The position numbers were made by a program, and so were the translations under genes. From contig DATMER010000029.1 in assembly GCA_035556715.1 (NCBI GenBank), forward strand, positions 1 to 64,000: a DNA stretch of 64,000 nt, in the 5' to 3' direction. The stretch is from DATMER01 sp035556715. Its GTDB lineage: Bacteria > Acidobacteriota > Thermoanaerobaculia > Multivoradales > UBA5704. The notes beneath the pieces are model-generated. The model was not told the origin of the DNA, did no database searches, and worked only from the letters and a program-made list of their open reading frames with translations. This document shows, in pieces, positions 1 to 9,093 of this stretch. Every line of letters begins with the position of its first letter. The first letter of the stretch is position 1.

Positions 1-1
1 G

Positions 2-757
2 TACTCGGTGCCGCTGGCGGAGCAGGCGCTGTTCCTGCGCGTGAAGGGGCTGGTGAGCTGGGAGCTGGGCCGGCCCGACGAAGGGGCGCACCACCTGGAG
101 GAGGCGGTGCGGCTGTTCTCCGAGGCGCGGGCGGTCGAGGACGAGGGGGCGACGCTGACGCTGCTGGGCCTGCTCTACGCGGAGGAGGGCGAAGCCTCGC
201 CGTGCCTGGGCGCGCTCCTGGCCGGCCTGTCGCTGCTCGCCGGAGCGCAGAGGCCGTGGCTGGCGGCGCGGGGCTGTTTTACGCTGGCCGGCAACCTGGC
301 CGATTCGGGGTGCCGGGAGGAGGCGTGGGGCGCGCTGCGCCGGGGCCTCGAGCATGCCGGGGCGGTGGAGGACCCGGCCGAGGCGGCTTTCCTGCGCTGG
401 CTGGAGGGCACCGCGCTGGGCAGCGTGGGGGAGGCGGCGCAGGCCCGCGAGCTGCTCCGGCAGGCGCAGGCCCGGTACCTGGGCGAAGGGCGGCTCGCGG
501 AAGCGGCGCTCGCGAGCCTGGACCTGGCGCTGGTGCTGGCGGAGGCCGGAACCACCCTGGAGACCGGCCGCCTGGCCGAGGAGCTGGAGGAGCGCTTCCC
601 GGGAGCCCGGGAGGCAGGGGAAGCCGCGACCGCGTTGCGCAGGACGCGCTGGTCCGACCCGAAGGGGCCGAGGCGAAGCGTGGATACCGTCACCTCCCCG
701 CTGCGGCGGCTCTTCCGGATGGGCCGCCACCGCCCTCGCCCGATCCCCTTCGTGTGA
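2..757 (+). CDS. TPR-type protein, C-terminal part (runs off the left edge)
   Basis: The reading frame is open from the first bases of the window, so about 250 residues of the C-terminal part are seen and the true start lies outside. The visible part is a run of Ala/Leu/Glu-rich helix pairs typical of degenerate tetratricopeptide repeats, for example around 'LRWLEGTALGSVGEAAQA' and 'AEAALASLDLALVLAEAG', followed by a short basic tail ending in HRPRPIPFV. The repeat pattern is clearly like the C-terminal half of the zinc-finger/TPR protein at 32949-34289 (compare 'LRGIEGKIAAGLGELDRA'), so it probably also starts with a small Cys/His zinc-finger module. I infer a regulatory or scaffold role. 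No enzymatic motif is visible. A stand-alone zinc-finger gene follows 5 bases later, probably in the same transcript. Confidence 0.7.
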   Translation, partial: YSVPLAEQALFLRVKGLVSWELGRPDEGAHHLEEAVRLFSEARAVEDEGATLTLLGLLYAEEGEASPCLGALLAGLSLLAGAQRPWLAARGCFTLAGNLADSGCREEAWGALRRGLEHAGAVEDPAEAAFLRWLEGTALGSVGEAAQARELLRQAQARYLGEGRLAEAALASLDLALVLAEAGTTLETGRLAEELEERFPGAREAGEAATALRRTRWSDPKGPRRSVDTVTSPLRRLFRMGRHRPRPIPFV

Positions 758-762
758 CCGGC

Positions 763-954
763 ATGAATCCCCCGCTTCATCCCTCTTCCGCAGATCTGCA
801 GCTCTTCCTCTTGGGCAACCTGCTCCCCTCCCGCACCCGCGTGGTCGTGCGCCACCTGCTGACCGGCTGTTCCAGTTGCCGGTCGGAGGCCTGCCGGCTG
901 GTCCAGGACTGCGCGCCGCTGTGGCCCCTCCCGGACGTTTCCGAGCGCTTCTGA
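763..954 (+). CDS. Stand-alone mini zinc-finger protein (anti-sigma-like fold), 63 aa
   Basis: This short ORF starts 5 bases after the TPR gene. It reads MNPPLHPSSADLQLFLLGNL, then a region with the pattern VVVRHLLTGCSSC. The H-x(3)-x-C-x(2)-C arrangement and the helical lead-in match the N-terminal module of the protein at 32949-34289 (LVIFHLLHGCRAC). That module resembles the putative zinc-finger of anti-sigma factors (zf-HC2 type). Here the module stands alone with no TPRs. Further cysteines (SEACRLVQDCA) could take part in metal binding. The position directly after a TPR protein suggests that the two act together, as separated halves of the fused protein seen elsewhere in the window. The function is inferred only from this resemblance. 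Confidence 0.55.
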   Translation: MNPPLHPSSADLQLFLLGNLLPSRTRVVVRHLLTGCSSCRSEACRLVQDCAPLWPLPDVSERF

Positions 955-1015
955 TCCCCCACATCCCTCTGTAACTCCTGTTTTCCTCCCTCAAGTCCGG
1001 CCTGCCCGGCAAGGC

Positions 1016-1037
1016 CCTGGTCTCTTGAATGACCAGG
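1016..1037. promoter_or_regulatory. Inverted repeat CCTGGTC-N8-GACCAGG upstream of the small-peptide genes
   Basis: A perfect 7-bp inverted repeat with an 8-base loop lies 100 bases before the first peptide start. No T-run follows, so it is a weak terminator candidate for the upstream genes. It could equally be an operator: TTGAAT sits inside the loop and TACAAG follows 15 bases later, a poor but possible promoter. The rest of 955-1137 shows nothing else. Confidence 0.35.
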
Positions 1038-1137
1038 TTAACGTTTACAAGACCAAAGCATAGACGCGTGGCTGAGCTTGACCGTACAAGAGAGCAGCTG
1101 GACGCCGTTTAGACCGGGGACACCCGAGGAGACGAGG

Positions 1138-1266
1138 ATGAGTAAGCACGAGGGAGTCGAGCTGGGGATTGCTGGTGGGGCGCTGGAGGACTTCCGGAGC
1201 TGTGATGACGAGGGATTTCGTCCGAGCCATTCCGGCCCGGACTTTTTCAAGGAGGTAGTCCGATGA
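1138..1266 (+). CDS. Small peptide A, 42 aa, possible precursor peptide
   Basis: The start ATG is preceded by a purine-rich GAGGAGACGAGG. The peptide starts MSKHEGVELGIAGGALEDF and ends FFKEVVR. Its first 14 residues align without gaps to residues 7-20 of the next peptide (MSKHEGVELGIAGG against MSSSEAVQIGLAGK), which points to a shared leader-like segment. There is one Cys (RSCDDE). The stop codon overlaps the start of the next ORF as ATGA, so the two are translationally coupled. A TTG at 1078 would add 20 residues but has no good ribosome site. No homologue comes to mind. A precursor of a modified peptide, a toxin-type peptide or a small regulator are all possible. Confidence 0.5.
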   Translation: MSKHEGVELGIAGGALEDFRSCDDEGFRPSHSGPDFFKEVVR

Positions 1267-1412
1267 GCAACGAGAAGCAGATGTCGAGCAGCGAGGCCGT
1301 GCAGATCGGCCTGGCGGGCAAGCAGGTGTCGATCGCGAGTCAGGGACGCCCCGGCCGTACCAAGGCCGGAATCACGGACGCCGCCTACTGCCTGGCCTGC
1401 GTGCTGGGCTGA
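1263..1412 (+). CDS. Small peptide B, 49 aa, Cys-containing C-terminus, possible precursor peptide
   Basis: A strong ribosome site (AAGGAGG, 7-8 bases upstream) and the ATGA overlap with the previous stop make this a convincing small gene. The sequence starts MSNEKQMSSSEAVQIGLAGK, has a Gly/Arg/Lys-rich middle (ASQGRPGRTKAG) and ends ITDAAYCLACVLG. A charged/polar N-terminal leader shared with peptide A, followed by a short hydrophobic C-terminus with CxxC, is the layout of ribosomally made, modified peptides. No modifying enzyme or exporter is seen within the window, so this reading is tentative. A helical protein gene follows 31 bases later with its own ribosome site and is probably co-transcribed. 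Confidence 0.55.
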   Translation: MSNEKQMSSSEAVQIGLAGKQVSIASQGRPGRTKAGITDAAYCLACVLG

Positions 1413-1443
1413 GCGGCAAACGAGACAGGAAAGGAGATCCACC

Positions 1444-1878
1444 ATGGCCACCAATTCGTACGCGGACTACATCAGACACTGGGGGCACATCGACGACCGG
1501 GTGAAGTCCAATCCCGAGCTGAGCAGCCTGGAGCCGCAGCGGGCACAACTGGAGATCGAGCGGAAGGGGCTCCAGGAGGCGACGATCCGCCAGGCCACGC
1601 TCAGGGGCCAGTCCCAGAAGGCGTCGCGCGACACCGACGGCCACGTGGCGCGGGGCAGGGACCTGGCCACGCGTCTGCGCGACGGCATCCGGGCGCACTA
1701 TGGCCGAGAGGAGGAGAAGCTGGCGGAGTTCGGCATGAATCCCCGCCGGCCGAAGAAGCCGGCTCCGCCGCCGACGGAGCCGCCCCCTCCCCCCGTGGAA
1801 ATCAAAAAGCCGTCCGAGACGGGCCCCAACCCTTCTCAGACGGCCTCTCCCGGAGCCGTTGGCACGACCAAGGAGTAA
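1444..1878 (+). CDS. Helical protein with Pro-rich C-terminal tail, 144 aa
   Basis: The start is set by AAAGGAG nine bases before the ATG. Residues 1-100 are predicted to be almost all helix, with heptad-like spacing of hydrophobic residues. The tail from about residue 105 is rich in Pro, Lys and Thr (PKKPAPPPTEPPPPP). There is no signal peptide and no Cys. It is paralogous to the protein at 9755-10150: both share the core 'LRDGIRAHYGREEEKLAEFG' or 'LREGVKAHYGKRSEKLVEFG', then lose similarity in the tail. The shared core sits at the same distance from the C-terminus. I do not recognise a named family. A coiled-coil hairpin acting as a scaffold or adaptor is the most that can be said. A stable stem-loop follows the stop. 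Confidence 0.65.
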   Translation: MATNSYADYIRHWGHIDDRVKSNPELSSLEPQRAQLEIERKGLQEATIRQATLRGQSQKASRDTDGHVARGRDLATRLRDGIRAHYGREEEKLAEFGMNPRRPKKPAPPPTEPPPPPVEIKKPSETGPNPSQTASPGAVGTTKE

Positions 1879-1898
1879 CCGCAGTATAGCTTGACCGG

Positions 1899-1922
1899 CC
1901 GGGGGCGTGAAAGCGCCCCCGG
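1899..1922 (+). terminator. Stem-loop after the helical protein gene
   Basis: CCGGGGGCG and CGCCCCCGG pair perfectly around a 6-base loop 20 bases after the stop. No T-run follows. The same stem core ends the paralogous gene near 10160, where it does have a T-run. Confidence 0.5.
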
Positions 1923-2021
1923 CATCCGCTCCCGGTGGCTCGCAGCAAGTTGCCCCCCGCCCCTGTCAGCGGCTAGGCTTCCGGCCGGCCTCTTGGCCGT
2001 TCCTATCCCTTGGAGGTATTC

Positions 2022-5000
2022 ATGCGCAGATCCCTTCTCGTCACCCTGGCCGCGATCTGCCTGGCGGCAGCCCCTGCCGCCGCCGCGGTCGATCCGAGCC
2101 TTCTCGCGGGGCTCACGGCCCGCTCCATCGGCCCCGCGGCCATGAGCGGGCGCATCGCTGCCATCGAGTCCTCGGCCGACAACCCCCAGGTGGTGTTCGC
2201 CGGCACCGCCACAGGCGGGCTCTGGAAGTCGGTCAACGGCGGACTGACCTGGCAGCCGGTCTTCGACGACCAGCCGGTGGCCTCCATCGGCGCCGTGGCT
2301 CTCGATCCCTCCAACCCCGACGCCGTCTGGGTCGGCAGCGGCGAGGGCAACCCCCGCAACAGCGTCTCGGTCGGCAACGGCATCTACAAGTCTCTCGACG
2401 GCGGACGCACCTGGCAGCACCTCGGCTTGGAGAGGACCGAGCGCATCCACCGCGTCATCGTCCACCCGGACGACCCGCGCACCGCCTGGGTGGCTGCCAT
2501 GGGACAGGCCTGGGGGGAGAACCCCGAGCGCGGCGTCTTCAAGACCGAGGACGGCGGCAAGACCTGGAGGAAGGTGCTCTACGTGGACGAGCGCACCGGC
2601 GCGGCCGACCTCGTGGTCGACCCCTCCAACCCGAACAAGCTCTTCGCCGCCATGTGGGACTACCGGCGCTGGCCCTGGCTCTTCCGCTCCGGCGGCCCCG
2701 GCTCCGGGCTCTTCGTCTCCCACGACGGCGGCGAGTCCTGGAAGCGGCTCACCGAGGAGGACGGCCTCCCCAAGGGCGAGCTGGGCCGCATCGGCCTCGG
2801 GATCGCCCCGTCCGACCCGCGGGTGGTCTACGCCCTGGTCGAGGCGCAGAAGAACGCCCTGCTCCGCTCCGACGACGGGGGCCGCACCTGGCGGACGGTC
2901 AACAGCGAGGGGGACGTGTCGCCGCGGCCCTTCTACTACGCGGACATCCGGGTCGACCCGCGGGACCCCAACCGGGTCTACCGCCTGGCCTCGGCCCTCC
3001 ACGCCTCTTCGGACGGCGGCAAGACCTTCGAGACCATCGCCGGCTTCCGCGAGGTCCACCCCGACCACCATGCCATGTGGATCAACCCGTCCGACCCCCG
3101 CCACATCCTGGAGGGCAACGACGGCGGCGTCTACGTGAGCCGCGACCGCGGCGCCACCTGGAGCTTCGTCTCGAACCTGCCGGTGCCGCAGTTCTACCAT
3201 GTGCGCTACGACATGGCCCAGCCCTACAACGTCTACGGCGGCCTCCAGGACAACGGCTCCTGGAAGGGGCCCAGCGACGTGTGGGAGAACGGCGGCATCC
3301 GCAACCATCACTGGCAGGAGGTGGCCTTCGGCGACGGCTTCGACACCGTCCCCGACCCGCGCGACCCCATGCGCGGTTACGCCATGAGCCAGGAGGGCCA
3401 CGTCATCCGCTACAACCTGCGGACCGGCGAGCGCAAGGACATCCGGCCGGCACCTCCGGCGGGAGAGGACGACCTGCGCTTCAACTGGAACGCGGCCATC
3501 GCCATCGACCCCTTCGCGCCGGACACGATCTACTTCGGCAGCCAGTATGTCCACAAGTCGTCCGACCGGGGCGACACCTGGACCACCCTCAGCGGCGACC
3601 TGACCACCGACAACCCCGAGTGGCAGAAGGCGGGCCAGTCCGGCGGCCTGACCCCCGACGTCACCGGCGCCGAGAACTTCACCACCCTGATCGCCCTGGC
3701 GCCGAGCCCGGTCCAGCAGGGGGTGCTCTGGGCCGGCTCCGACGACGGCCGGCTCCACGTGACCCGGGACGGAGGGAAGACCTGGACGAGCGTGGAGAAG
3801 AACGTCCGCGGCGTGCCCGAGAACACCTGGATCCCGCACATCCACCCCTCCCCCCACGACGCGGGCACGGCCTTCGTGGTCTTCGACAACCACCGGCGCT
3901 CGGACTGGAATCCCTACGTCGCCCGGACCACGGACTTCGGGCGCACCTGGATCAGCTTGTCCACGAAAAACTTGCGCGGTTATGCCCTTTCGATCGTCCA
4001 GGACCCGGTCGATCCCGACCTGCTGTTCCTGGGCACCGAGTTCGGGCTCTGGGCCTCCCTGGACGGCGGTAAGGGGTGGATGAAGCACACCCACGGCGTG
4101 CCCACCGTCTCGGTCATGGACCTGGCGATCCACCCGCGGGAGCACGACCTGATCGTGGCCACCCACGGCCGCGGCCTCTACATCCTGGACGATCTCCGTC
4201 CCCTGCGGACGATGTCCGAGGCCACGCAGAAGGAACCGATCCACCTCTACGAGATCGGGGACGCGACACAGCACCAGGTGGCCCAGACCGGCTCGGCGCG
4301 CTTCCCGGGCGCGGGCGAATTCCGCGGGGAAACCCGGCCCTATGGCGCGCTGATCACCTGGTCGATGAACGTGCCCGGCCTGCCCCATCCGGACGAGGAG
4401 AAGGAGCGCGAGCGCAAGGAGGCCGAGCGGGCGGAGAAGGCGGCCAAGAGGGCTGCGCCGACCGAGGAGGGGGGCGGCCAGCCGCTGGTCGCGGACGACC
4501 CTTCCGAAGAGGAAGAGGCGGGGGAACGGCCCGGCCGGCGCGGCGGAAAGAAGGGTCCCGAAGCGAAGATCGAGGTCCTGGACGAGTCGGGCAAGGTGAT
4601 CCGGACCTTTCAGGCCCCGGTCGTTCAAGGGGTGAACCGGGCGGCCTGGAACCTTCGCCGGGACACCTACAAGCGGATCCCGCGCCGGGACGTCTCACCC
4701 TTCTTCGAGCCCGCCGGTCCGGAGGTCCTCCCCGGCACCTACCGGGTGAGGGTCTCTTATAAAGACCACAAGTCCGCCGAGCAGACGGTGCGGGTGCTGC
4801 CCGACCCGAGGCATGAACGGCTCGACGGCCGGCAGGCGAACTTCCAGGCCCTCGAGCGCGGCGGCCGGATCCAGGAGGCCCTGGCCGAGGCCGTGGAGCG
4901 GATCAACCAGACCCGGTCGGACGTCGATGCCGTGACCGCGAAGCTCCGGGCTCGGGAGGAGAAGGAGAAGAAGGAAGGCGATCCCCCAAATCCCACCGCG

Positions 5001-5327
5001 AACCTGATGAAGTCGGGCCGGGAGCTGCGCAAGAAGCTGGACGAGGTCGAGAAGCGGCTCTGGACCCCCGAGGGGACGAAGGGCATCGTGCAGGAGACCG
5101 ACGCGGAGAACCGGCTCACCTACGCCCTGCGGGCGATCGGCTCCTCCTGGGACGCGCCCACCCCGGCCCAGCTCGCCTACCTGGAGCGGGCGGAGACCGA
5201 GGCCCGCACGGCGCTGGACGCCTTCAACCAGTTGTTCTCCCAAGACGTGGCGGCCTTCCGCGCCAAGGTCAGGGAGCTGGACGTCCAGCTCCTCCCGGAG
5301 GCGCAGCCGATCTCGATCGGCGAGTAG
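2022..5327 (+). CDS. Secreted VPS10/sortilin-like BNR-repeat protein
   Basis: The start at 2022 has GGAGG six bases upstream and gives a clear signal peptide (MRRSLLVTLAAICLAAAPAA). The mature part is a large beta-propeller of the WD40/VPS10/BNR kind. Asp-box motifs of the form SxDGGxTW recur about every 45-60 residues, for example SLDGGRTW, TEDGGKTW, SDDGGRTW, TRDGGKTW and TTDFGRTW, up to about residue 720. A charged linker rich in Glu/Lys/Arg follows (about 790-850), then a FlgD-like strand region with 'VNRAAWNLRRD' and a C-terminal helical part. About 1100 residues is normal for this family in soil bacteria, where it is often annotated as glycosyl hydrolase without proven activity. I infer a periplasmic or surface location. 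Substrate unknown. Confidence 0.85.
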   Translation: MRRSLLVTLAAICLAAAPAAAAVDPSLLAGLTARSIGPAAMSGRIAAIESSADNPQVVFAGTATGGLWKSVNGGLTWQPVFDDQPVASIGAVALDPSNPDAVWVGSGEGNPRNSVSVGNGIYKSLDGGRTWQHLGLERTERIHRVIVHPDDPRTAWVAAMGQAWGENPERGVFKTEDGGKTWRKVLYVDERTGAADLVVDPSNPNKLFAAMWDYRRWPWLFRSGGPGSGLFVSHDGGESWKRLTEEDGLPKGELGRIGLGIAPSDPRVVYALVEAQKNALLRSDDGGRTWRTVNSEGDVSPRPFYYADIRVDPRDPNRVYRLASALHASSDGGKTFETIAGFREVHPDHHAMWINPSDPRHILEGNDGGVYVSRDRGATWSFVSNLPVPQFYHVRYDMAQPYNVYGGLQDNGSWKGPSDVWENGGIRNHHWQEVAFGDGFDTVPDPRDPMRGYAMSQEGHVIRYNLRTGERKDIRPAPPAGEDDLRFNWNAAIAIDPFAPDTIYFGSQYVHKSSDRGDTWTTLSGDLTTDNPEWQKAGQSGGLTPDVTGAENFTTLIALAPSPVQQGVLWAGSDDGRLHVTRDGGKTWTSVEKNVRGVPENTWIPHIHPSPHDAGTAFVVFDNHRRSDWNPYVARTTDFGRTWISLSTKNLRGYALSIVQDPVDPDLLFLGTEFGLWASLDGGKGWMKHTHGVPTVSVMDLAIHPREHDLIVATHGRGLYILDDLRPLRTMSEATQKEPIHLYEIGDATQHQVAQTGSARFPGAGEFRGETRPYGALITWSMNVPGLPHPDEEKERERKEAERAEKAAKRAAPTEEGGGQPLVADDPSEEEEAGERPGRRGGKKGPEAKIEVLDESGKVIRTFQAPVVQGVNRAAWNLRRDTYKRIPRRDVSPFFEPAGPEVLPGTYRVRVSYKDHKSAEQTVRVLPDPRHERLDGRQANFQALERGGRIQEALAEAVERINQTRSDVDAVTAKLRAREEKEKKEGDPPNPTANLMKSGRELRKKLDEVEKRLWTPEGTKGIVQETDAENRLTYALRAIGSSWDAPTPAQLAYLERAETEARTALDAFNQLFSQDVAAFRAKVRELDVQLLPEAQPISIGE

Positions 5328-5348
5328 GGGCGCCCCTCGTGGGCGCCC
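5327..5348 (+). terminator. GC-rich stem-loop after the VPS10 gene
   Basis: GGGGCGCCC and GGGCGCCC flank a short loop directly after the stop codon. There is no T-run, so it may act as a weak terminator or 3' stabiliser. Confidence 0.35.
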
Positions 5349-5363
5349 AGGATGGACGAGAGA

Positions 5364-5369
5364 TAGAGT
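5364..5369 (+). promoter_or_regulatory. -10-like hexamer TAGAGT, 6 bases before a start codon
   Basis: TAGAGT followed by 6 bases and ATG. There is no Shine-Dalgarno at proper spacing, so the transcript is probably leaderless. This is one of eight such arrangements in the window. Confidence 0.4.
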
Positions 5370-5375
5370 AGGGGC

Positions 5376-5600
5376 ATGGAAGACAAGTGGGTCGCGCTCA
5401 AGCAGGCGGAGGGGGACCGCCAGATGGTCTACCTCCGCCTGGACGCGATCTCCGCGATCGCACCGGCGGGCCTGGGCAGCAAGGTCTGGGTCCACGGCAC
5501 GCCGGTGCTGGTCGAGGAGAAGCCGCCGCAGGTCCTCCAGAAGATGAAGGCGGCCAAGCCGCTCTTCGGAACGTCCAAGGATTCAGCCCCGCCGGGCTGA
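5376..5600 (+). CDS. Small protein of unknown function, 74 aa
   Basis: The ORF starts MEDKWVALKQAEGDRQMVYL and continues with alternating hydrophobic/polar residues (LRLDAISAIAPAG, KVWVHGTPVLVEE), suggesting a small beta-rich fold. The C-terminus is basic and disordered. It lacks signal peptide, Cys or membrane segment. Its last 18 bases overlap the end of the convergent membrane protein gene on the other strand. A -10-like TAGAGT lies 6 bases before the ATG. The pattern 'VYLRLDAISAI' recalls small proteins that bind a partner through a beta-sheet edge, but I do not recognise a family. Confidence 0.55.
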   Translation: MEDKWVALKQAEGDRQMVYLRLDAISAIAPAGLGSKVWVHGTPVLVEEKPPQVLQKMKAAKPLFGTSKDSAPPG

Positions 5601-6583
5601 CAGGCGCCGGAGGACGTACGGCAGGGCCAGCAGCCCCAGGAGGACGGCGAACCAGAGGGTGGCGGCGCGGATGATCAGGGTGGCCGAGGCGGCCGCCGCG
5701 GTGTCGAGGCCCTGGGCATCCAGGAGAGCGGTGAGGGCGCCCTCGGCGGCGAGCAGACCGCCGGGGAGCATGGAGAGCGACCCGAGGCAGGTCGAGGCCG
5801 TGTAGTTGAAGATCGCCGGGAGGAGGCCCGCCTGCGGCGCGTACTCCCGGACCACGAGGAAGAAGCCCACCCCCTCCGCCCCCCAGGCCGGCACCGCGAG
5901 GGCAAGCGCCATCGCCAGCAGGCCGGGGGAGAGGAGCCTCCGCAGAGTGCCGTAGAGCTCGGACAGGACGTGCACCCGCGGACCCACCACCGGCAGACGC
6001 TCCAGGAGCCGGAAGAGGAGGTCCGCCCCCCTCTGCCAGGTGAGGAGGAGGACCGCCACGGCCACCGCCGCCAGACCGGCCGCCGCGATCCAGCGCCCGC
6101 CCGGGAAGGGGAGGGCGCCCAGCGCCAGGAGCACCAGCACCCCCAGGAGGTCCGTCACCCGCTCGGCGACGACCGCGGGGACCACCCGCAGGGCCGGGCC
6201 GCCCCCCAGCTCCCGCACCAGCCAGGCCTTGCCCAGCTCCCCGGCCTTGCCCGGCGTGACCGAGAGCAGGAACCCCACGAGGAAGACCGCCAGGCTCCGG
6301 GCGCGGGCCAGCCGCACGCCGAGGGCTCTCAGGTAGAGCTCCCAGCGGACGAAACGCAGGGCGTAGTTGACCAGGGAGAGCCCCAGCACCGGGACCAGAA
6401 GGGCGAGGTCGAAGTCGCGCAGACGCCCGGCGAGCTCGCGGGCGTCCGCCACCAGGACGAGTCCGATCAGGGCCAGCAGGCCCAGGGCGAGGGGGATCAG
6501 CAGCCGGCGCCCGAGGTGCTCCAGGCCGGAGCCGGCCGGCTCCGGCTGAATGGCTTCCGGTTGCGCCGCGGGTGGTTCAGGAG

Positions 6584-6587
<4 letters not shown>
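5583..6587 (-). CDS. Lysylphosphatidylglycerol-synthase-type TM protein (YbhN/UPF0104 family)
   Basis: The protein is an integral membrane protein with about seven to eight hydrophobic helices and the family hallmarks: 'YALRFVRWELYLRALG' in an early loop, 'FLLSVTPGKAGELGKAWLVR' (the conserved TPGK-GE motif), and a late 'LGSLSMLPGGLLAAEGALTAL' (the conserved P-GG-AEG motif). The family includes the transmembrane domain of MprF/AglD2 and is thought to flip or handle lipid-linked substrates. The start is uncertain. The frame is open upstream into the DUF362 gene, but the homologous part begins near residue LTPEPP. CTG at 6587 overlaps the upstream TGA, and a GTG inside the upstream gene is the alternative. 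It is translationally coupled to the DUF362 gene. Confidence 0.75.
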
Positions 6588-7714
<1,127 letters not shown>

Positions 7715-7768
7715 CAGGTACGTCTCCGGTTCGTGTTTTCGCGAATGACCGCCAGGGTCTTGCCGGCC

Positions 7769-7774
7769 ATTATA
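7769..7774 (-). promoter_or_regulatory. TATAAT -10 box upstream of the DUF362 gene
   Basis: The minus strand reads TATAAT about 55 bases before the DUF362 ATG and just before the end of the preceding gene. No good -35 is visible at 17-18 bp. Confidence 0.4.
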
Positions 7775-7777
7775 AGG

Positions 7778-9067
7778 CTATCCGGCCATCGGGTATTTCA
7801 GAGAGTCGAGCAGCCACTCGCCGTTCTTGCCCACGTCCTCGAGCAGGGCCGCGGTCAGGGCATCGCGGTTCTCGTAGAGCCGGTAACCGTCGCGCGGACG
7901 CAGATACCCCTTCGCCTTCGGGTGCTTCTCGAACAGCTCCTCCTCCCCCATCGTCTCCGCCCAGCGGGCGTAGCGCGCCCGGTTGTCCAGGAGCGCCTTG
8001 ATCAGGAAGGGGATGACGATCGAGTAGTCGGCCTGCAGGCTCTCGGTGGTCTGCATGTAGGTCTCGCGGTCGACCTTGCCCCAGGTCACCGCCTCCGCGG
8101 GCGGGCAGGAGGAGAGCGAGCCCTCGGTGATCGGCGCCGTCACGATCTGCACGTCGAACGTGTAGCCGCGGACGCCGGGGAGGCCCAGCACCTGCCCCAG
8201 CGCGGGCTCGGGCTGGAGGTTGTAGTTCTTCGCCACGCCGCCTCCCAGGATGAATGTGGCCAGCCCGTGCACCGGGTGGTCGAACAGCCCCCAGCGGTGG
8301 TACGCGCAGGCCTCGAAGACCTCGGCGTGCATGTCGAGCTCGAACTCGTACCTATCCATCAGCCCGGCCTTCTCCATGGCCCACATCTTCATCGAGTTGA
8401 GGAAGATGCTGCCGTCGGCCGGCGCGCCCACCAGGATGGGGATGGCCAGCCGGTGGCAGGTCGCGAGCAGGCCGGGCGCGATGCCGTTCTTCTCCTCCTG
8501 CGCGGCGTAGAGACGGCCCAGGAGGTAGCGCATCTCGGTGCCGGTCATCTTCTTCTGGAACTCCGGCCGGGCGAGGCTGGCGCTCAGGAACTGGTCCTGG
8601 TCCAGCAGCACCTGCTCCTCGAAGGCCATGTCCGTGACCCGGATGAGCCGCTGGTCGCGCAGCTCGCCGTCGTCGCCGAAGATGGGTACCTCGTGGATCG
8701 GCCCGTCGCGGAAGGCGTCGAGGCTGCGGTGGCCGTCGTGATAGCAGACCGCGTCCGTGGTGCTCAGCAGGGCCACCCAGCCGGTCTCGAGCAGCGGGAT
8801 GAGCCAGGTCTGGTGCTGGCCCGAGACGGTGACCGGACCGGAGATCGCGAGCGTCATGGGATAGCCGCCGCCGATCGCCTCGTCGAGGATGGTGTAGAGG
8901 CGCCGGAAATAGGCGCCGCCGAACGCCGGCAGGCAGTGCCGGAAGACCTCGTCGAGCGTCTCGCACTCGTCGACGCGCCGCACCTCGACACGCCGCCGCG
9001 AAGCGCTGATCTCCCGAGTCTGGCAGGGATGGTGGGGATGATCTGGATTTGCCACGGCCCGGATCAT
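7778..9067 (-). CDS. Deoxyhypusine synthase-family enzyme
   Basis: The 429-residue protein carries the fold and key motifs of the deoxyhypusine synthase/homospermidine synthase-like family: 'ATFILGGGVAKNYNLQPEP', where the Lys corresponds to the catalytic lysine that forms the imine with the butylamine group, and 'PPAEAVTWGKVDRETYM', matching the conserved EAVSWGK. NAD-binding Gly-rich and Thr/Ser segments precede it (SGPVTVSGQHQTW, STTDAVCYHDGHRS). Bacteria lack eIF5A, so bacterial members are thought to act on polyamines, such as agmatine or putrescine derivatives. The exact reaction here is not known. The ATG at 9067 was chosen because it lies 26 bases after the ArgR stop. The frame is open far upstream only as a shadow of argR. 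Linkage to argR fits a role in arginine-derived polyamine metabolism. Confidence 0.8.
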   Translation of the reverse strand: MIRAVANPDHPHHPCQTREISASRRRVEVRRVDECETLDEVFRHCLPAFGGAYFRRLYTILDEAIGGGYPMTLAISGPVTVSGQHQTWLIPLLETGWVALLSTTDAVCYHDGHRSLDAFRDGPIHEVPIFGDDGELRDQRLIRVTDMAFEEQVLLDQDQFLSASLARPEFQKKMTGTEMRYLLGRLYAAQEEKNGIAPGLLATCHRLAIPILVGAPADGSIFLNSMKMWAMEKAGLMDRYEFELDMHAEVFEACAYHRWGLFDHPVHGLATFILGGGVAKNYNLQPEPALGQVLGLPGVRGYTFDVQIVTAPITEGSLSSCPPAEAVTWGKVDRETYMQTTESLQADYSIVIPFLIKALLDNRARYARWAETMGEEELFEKHPKAKGYLRPRDGYRLYENRDALTAALLEDVGKNGEWLLDSLKYPMAG

Positions 9068-9093
9068 GGCAAACCCGACCCGCCCCCGCAAGG

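Noticed and set aside
1836..4628. Very long open frame on the minus strand opposite the VPS10 gene
   Set aside because: It is a shadow caused by high GC. The opposite strand has a signal peptide, Asp-box repeats and a good ribosome site.
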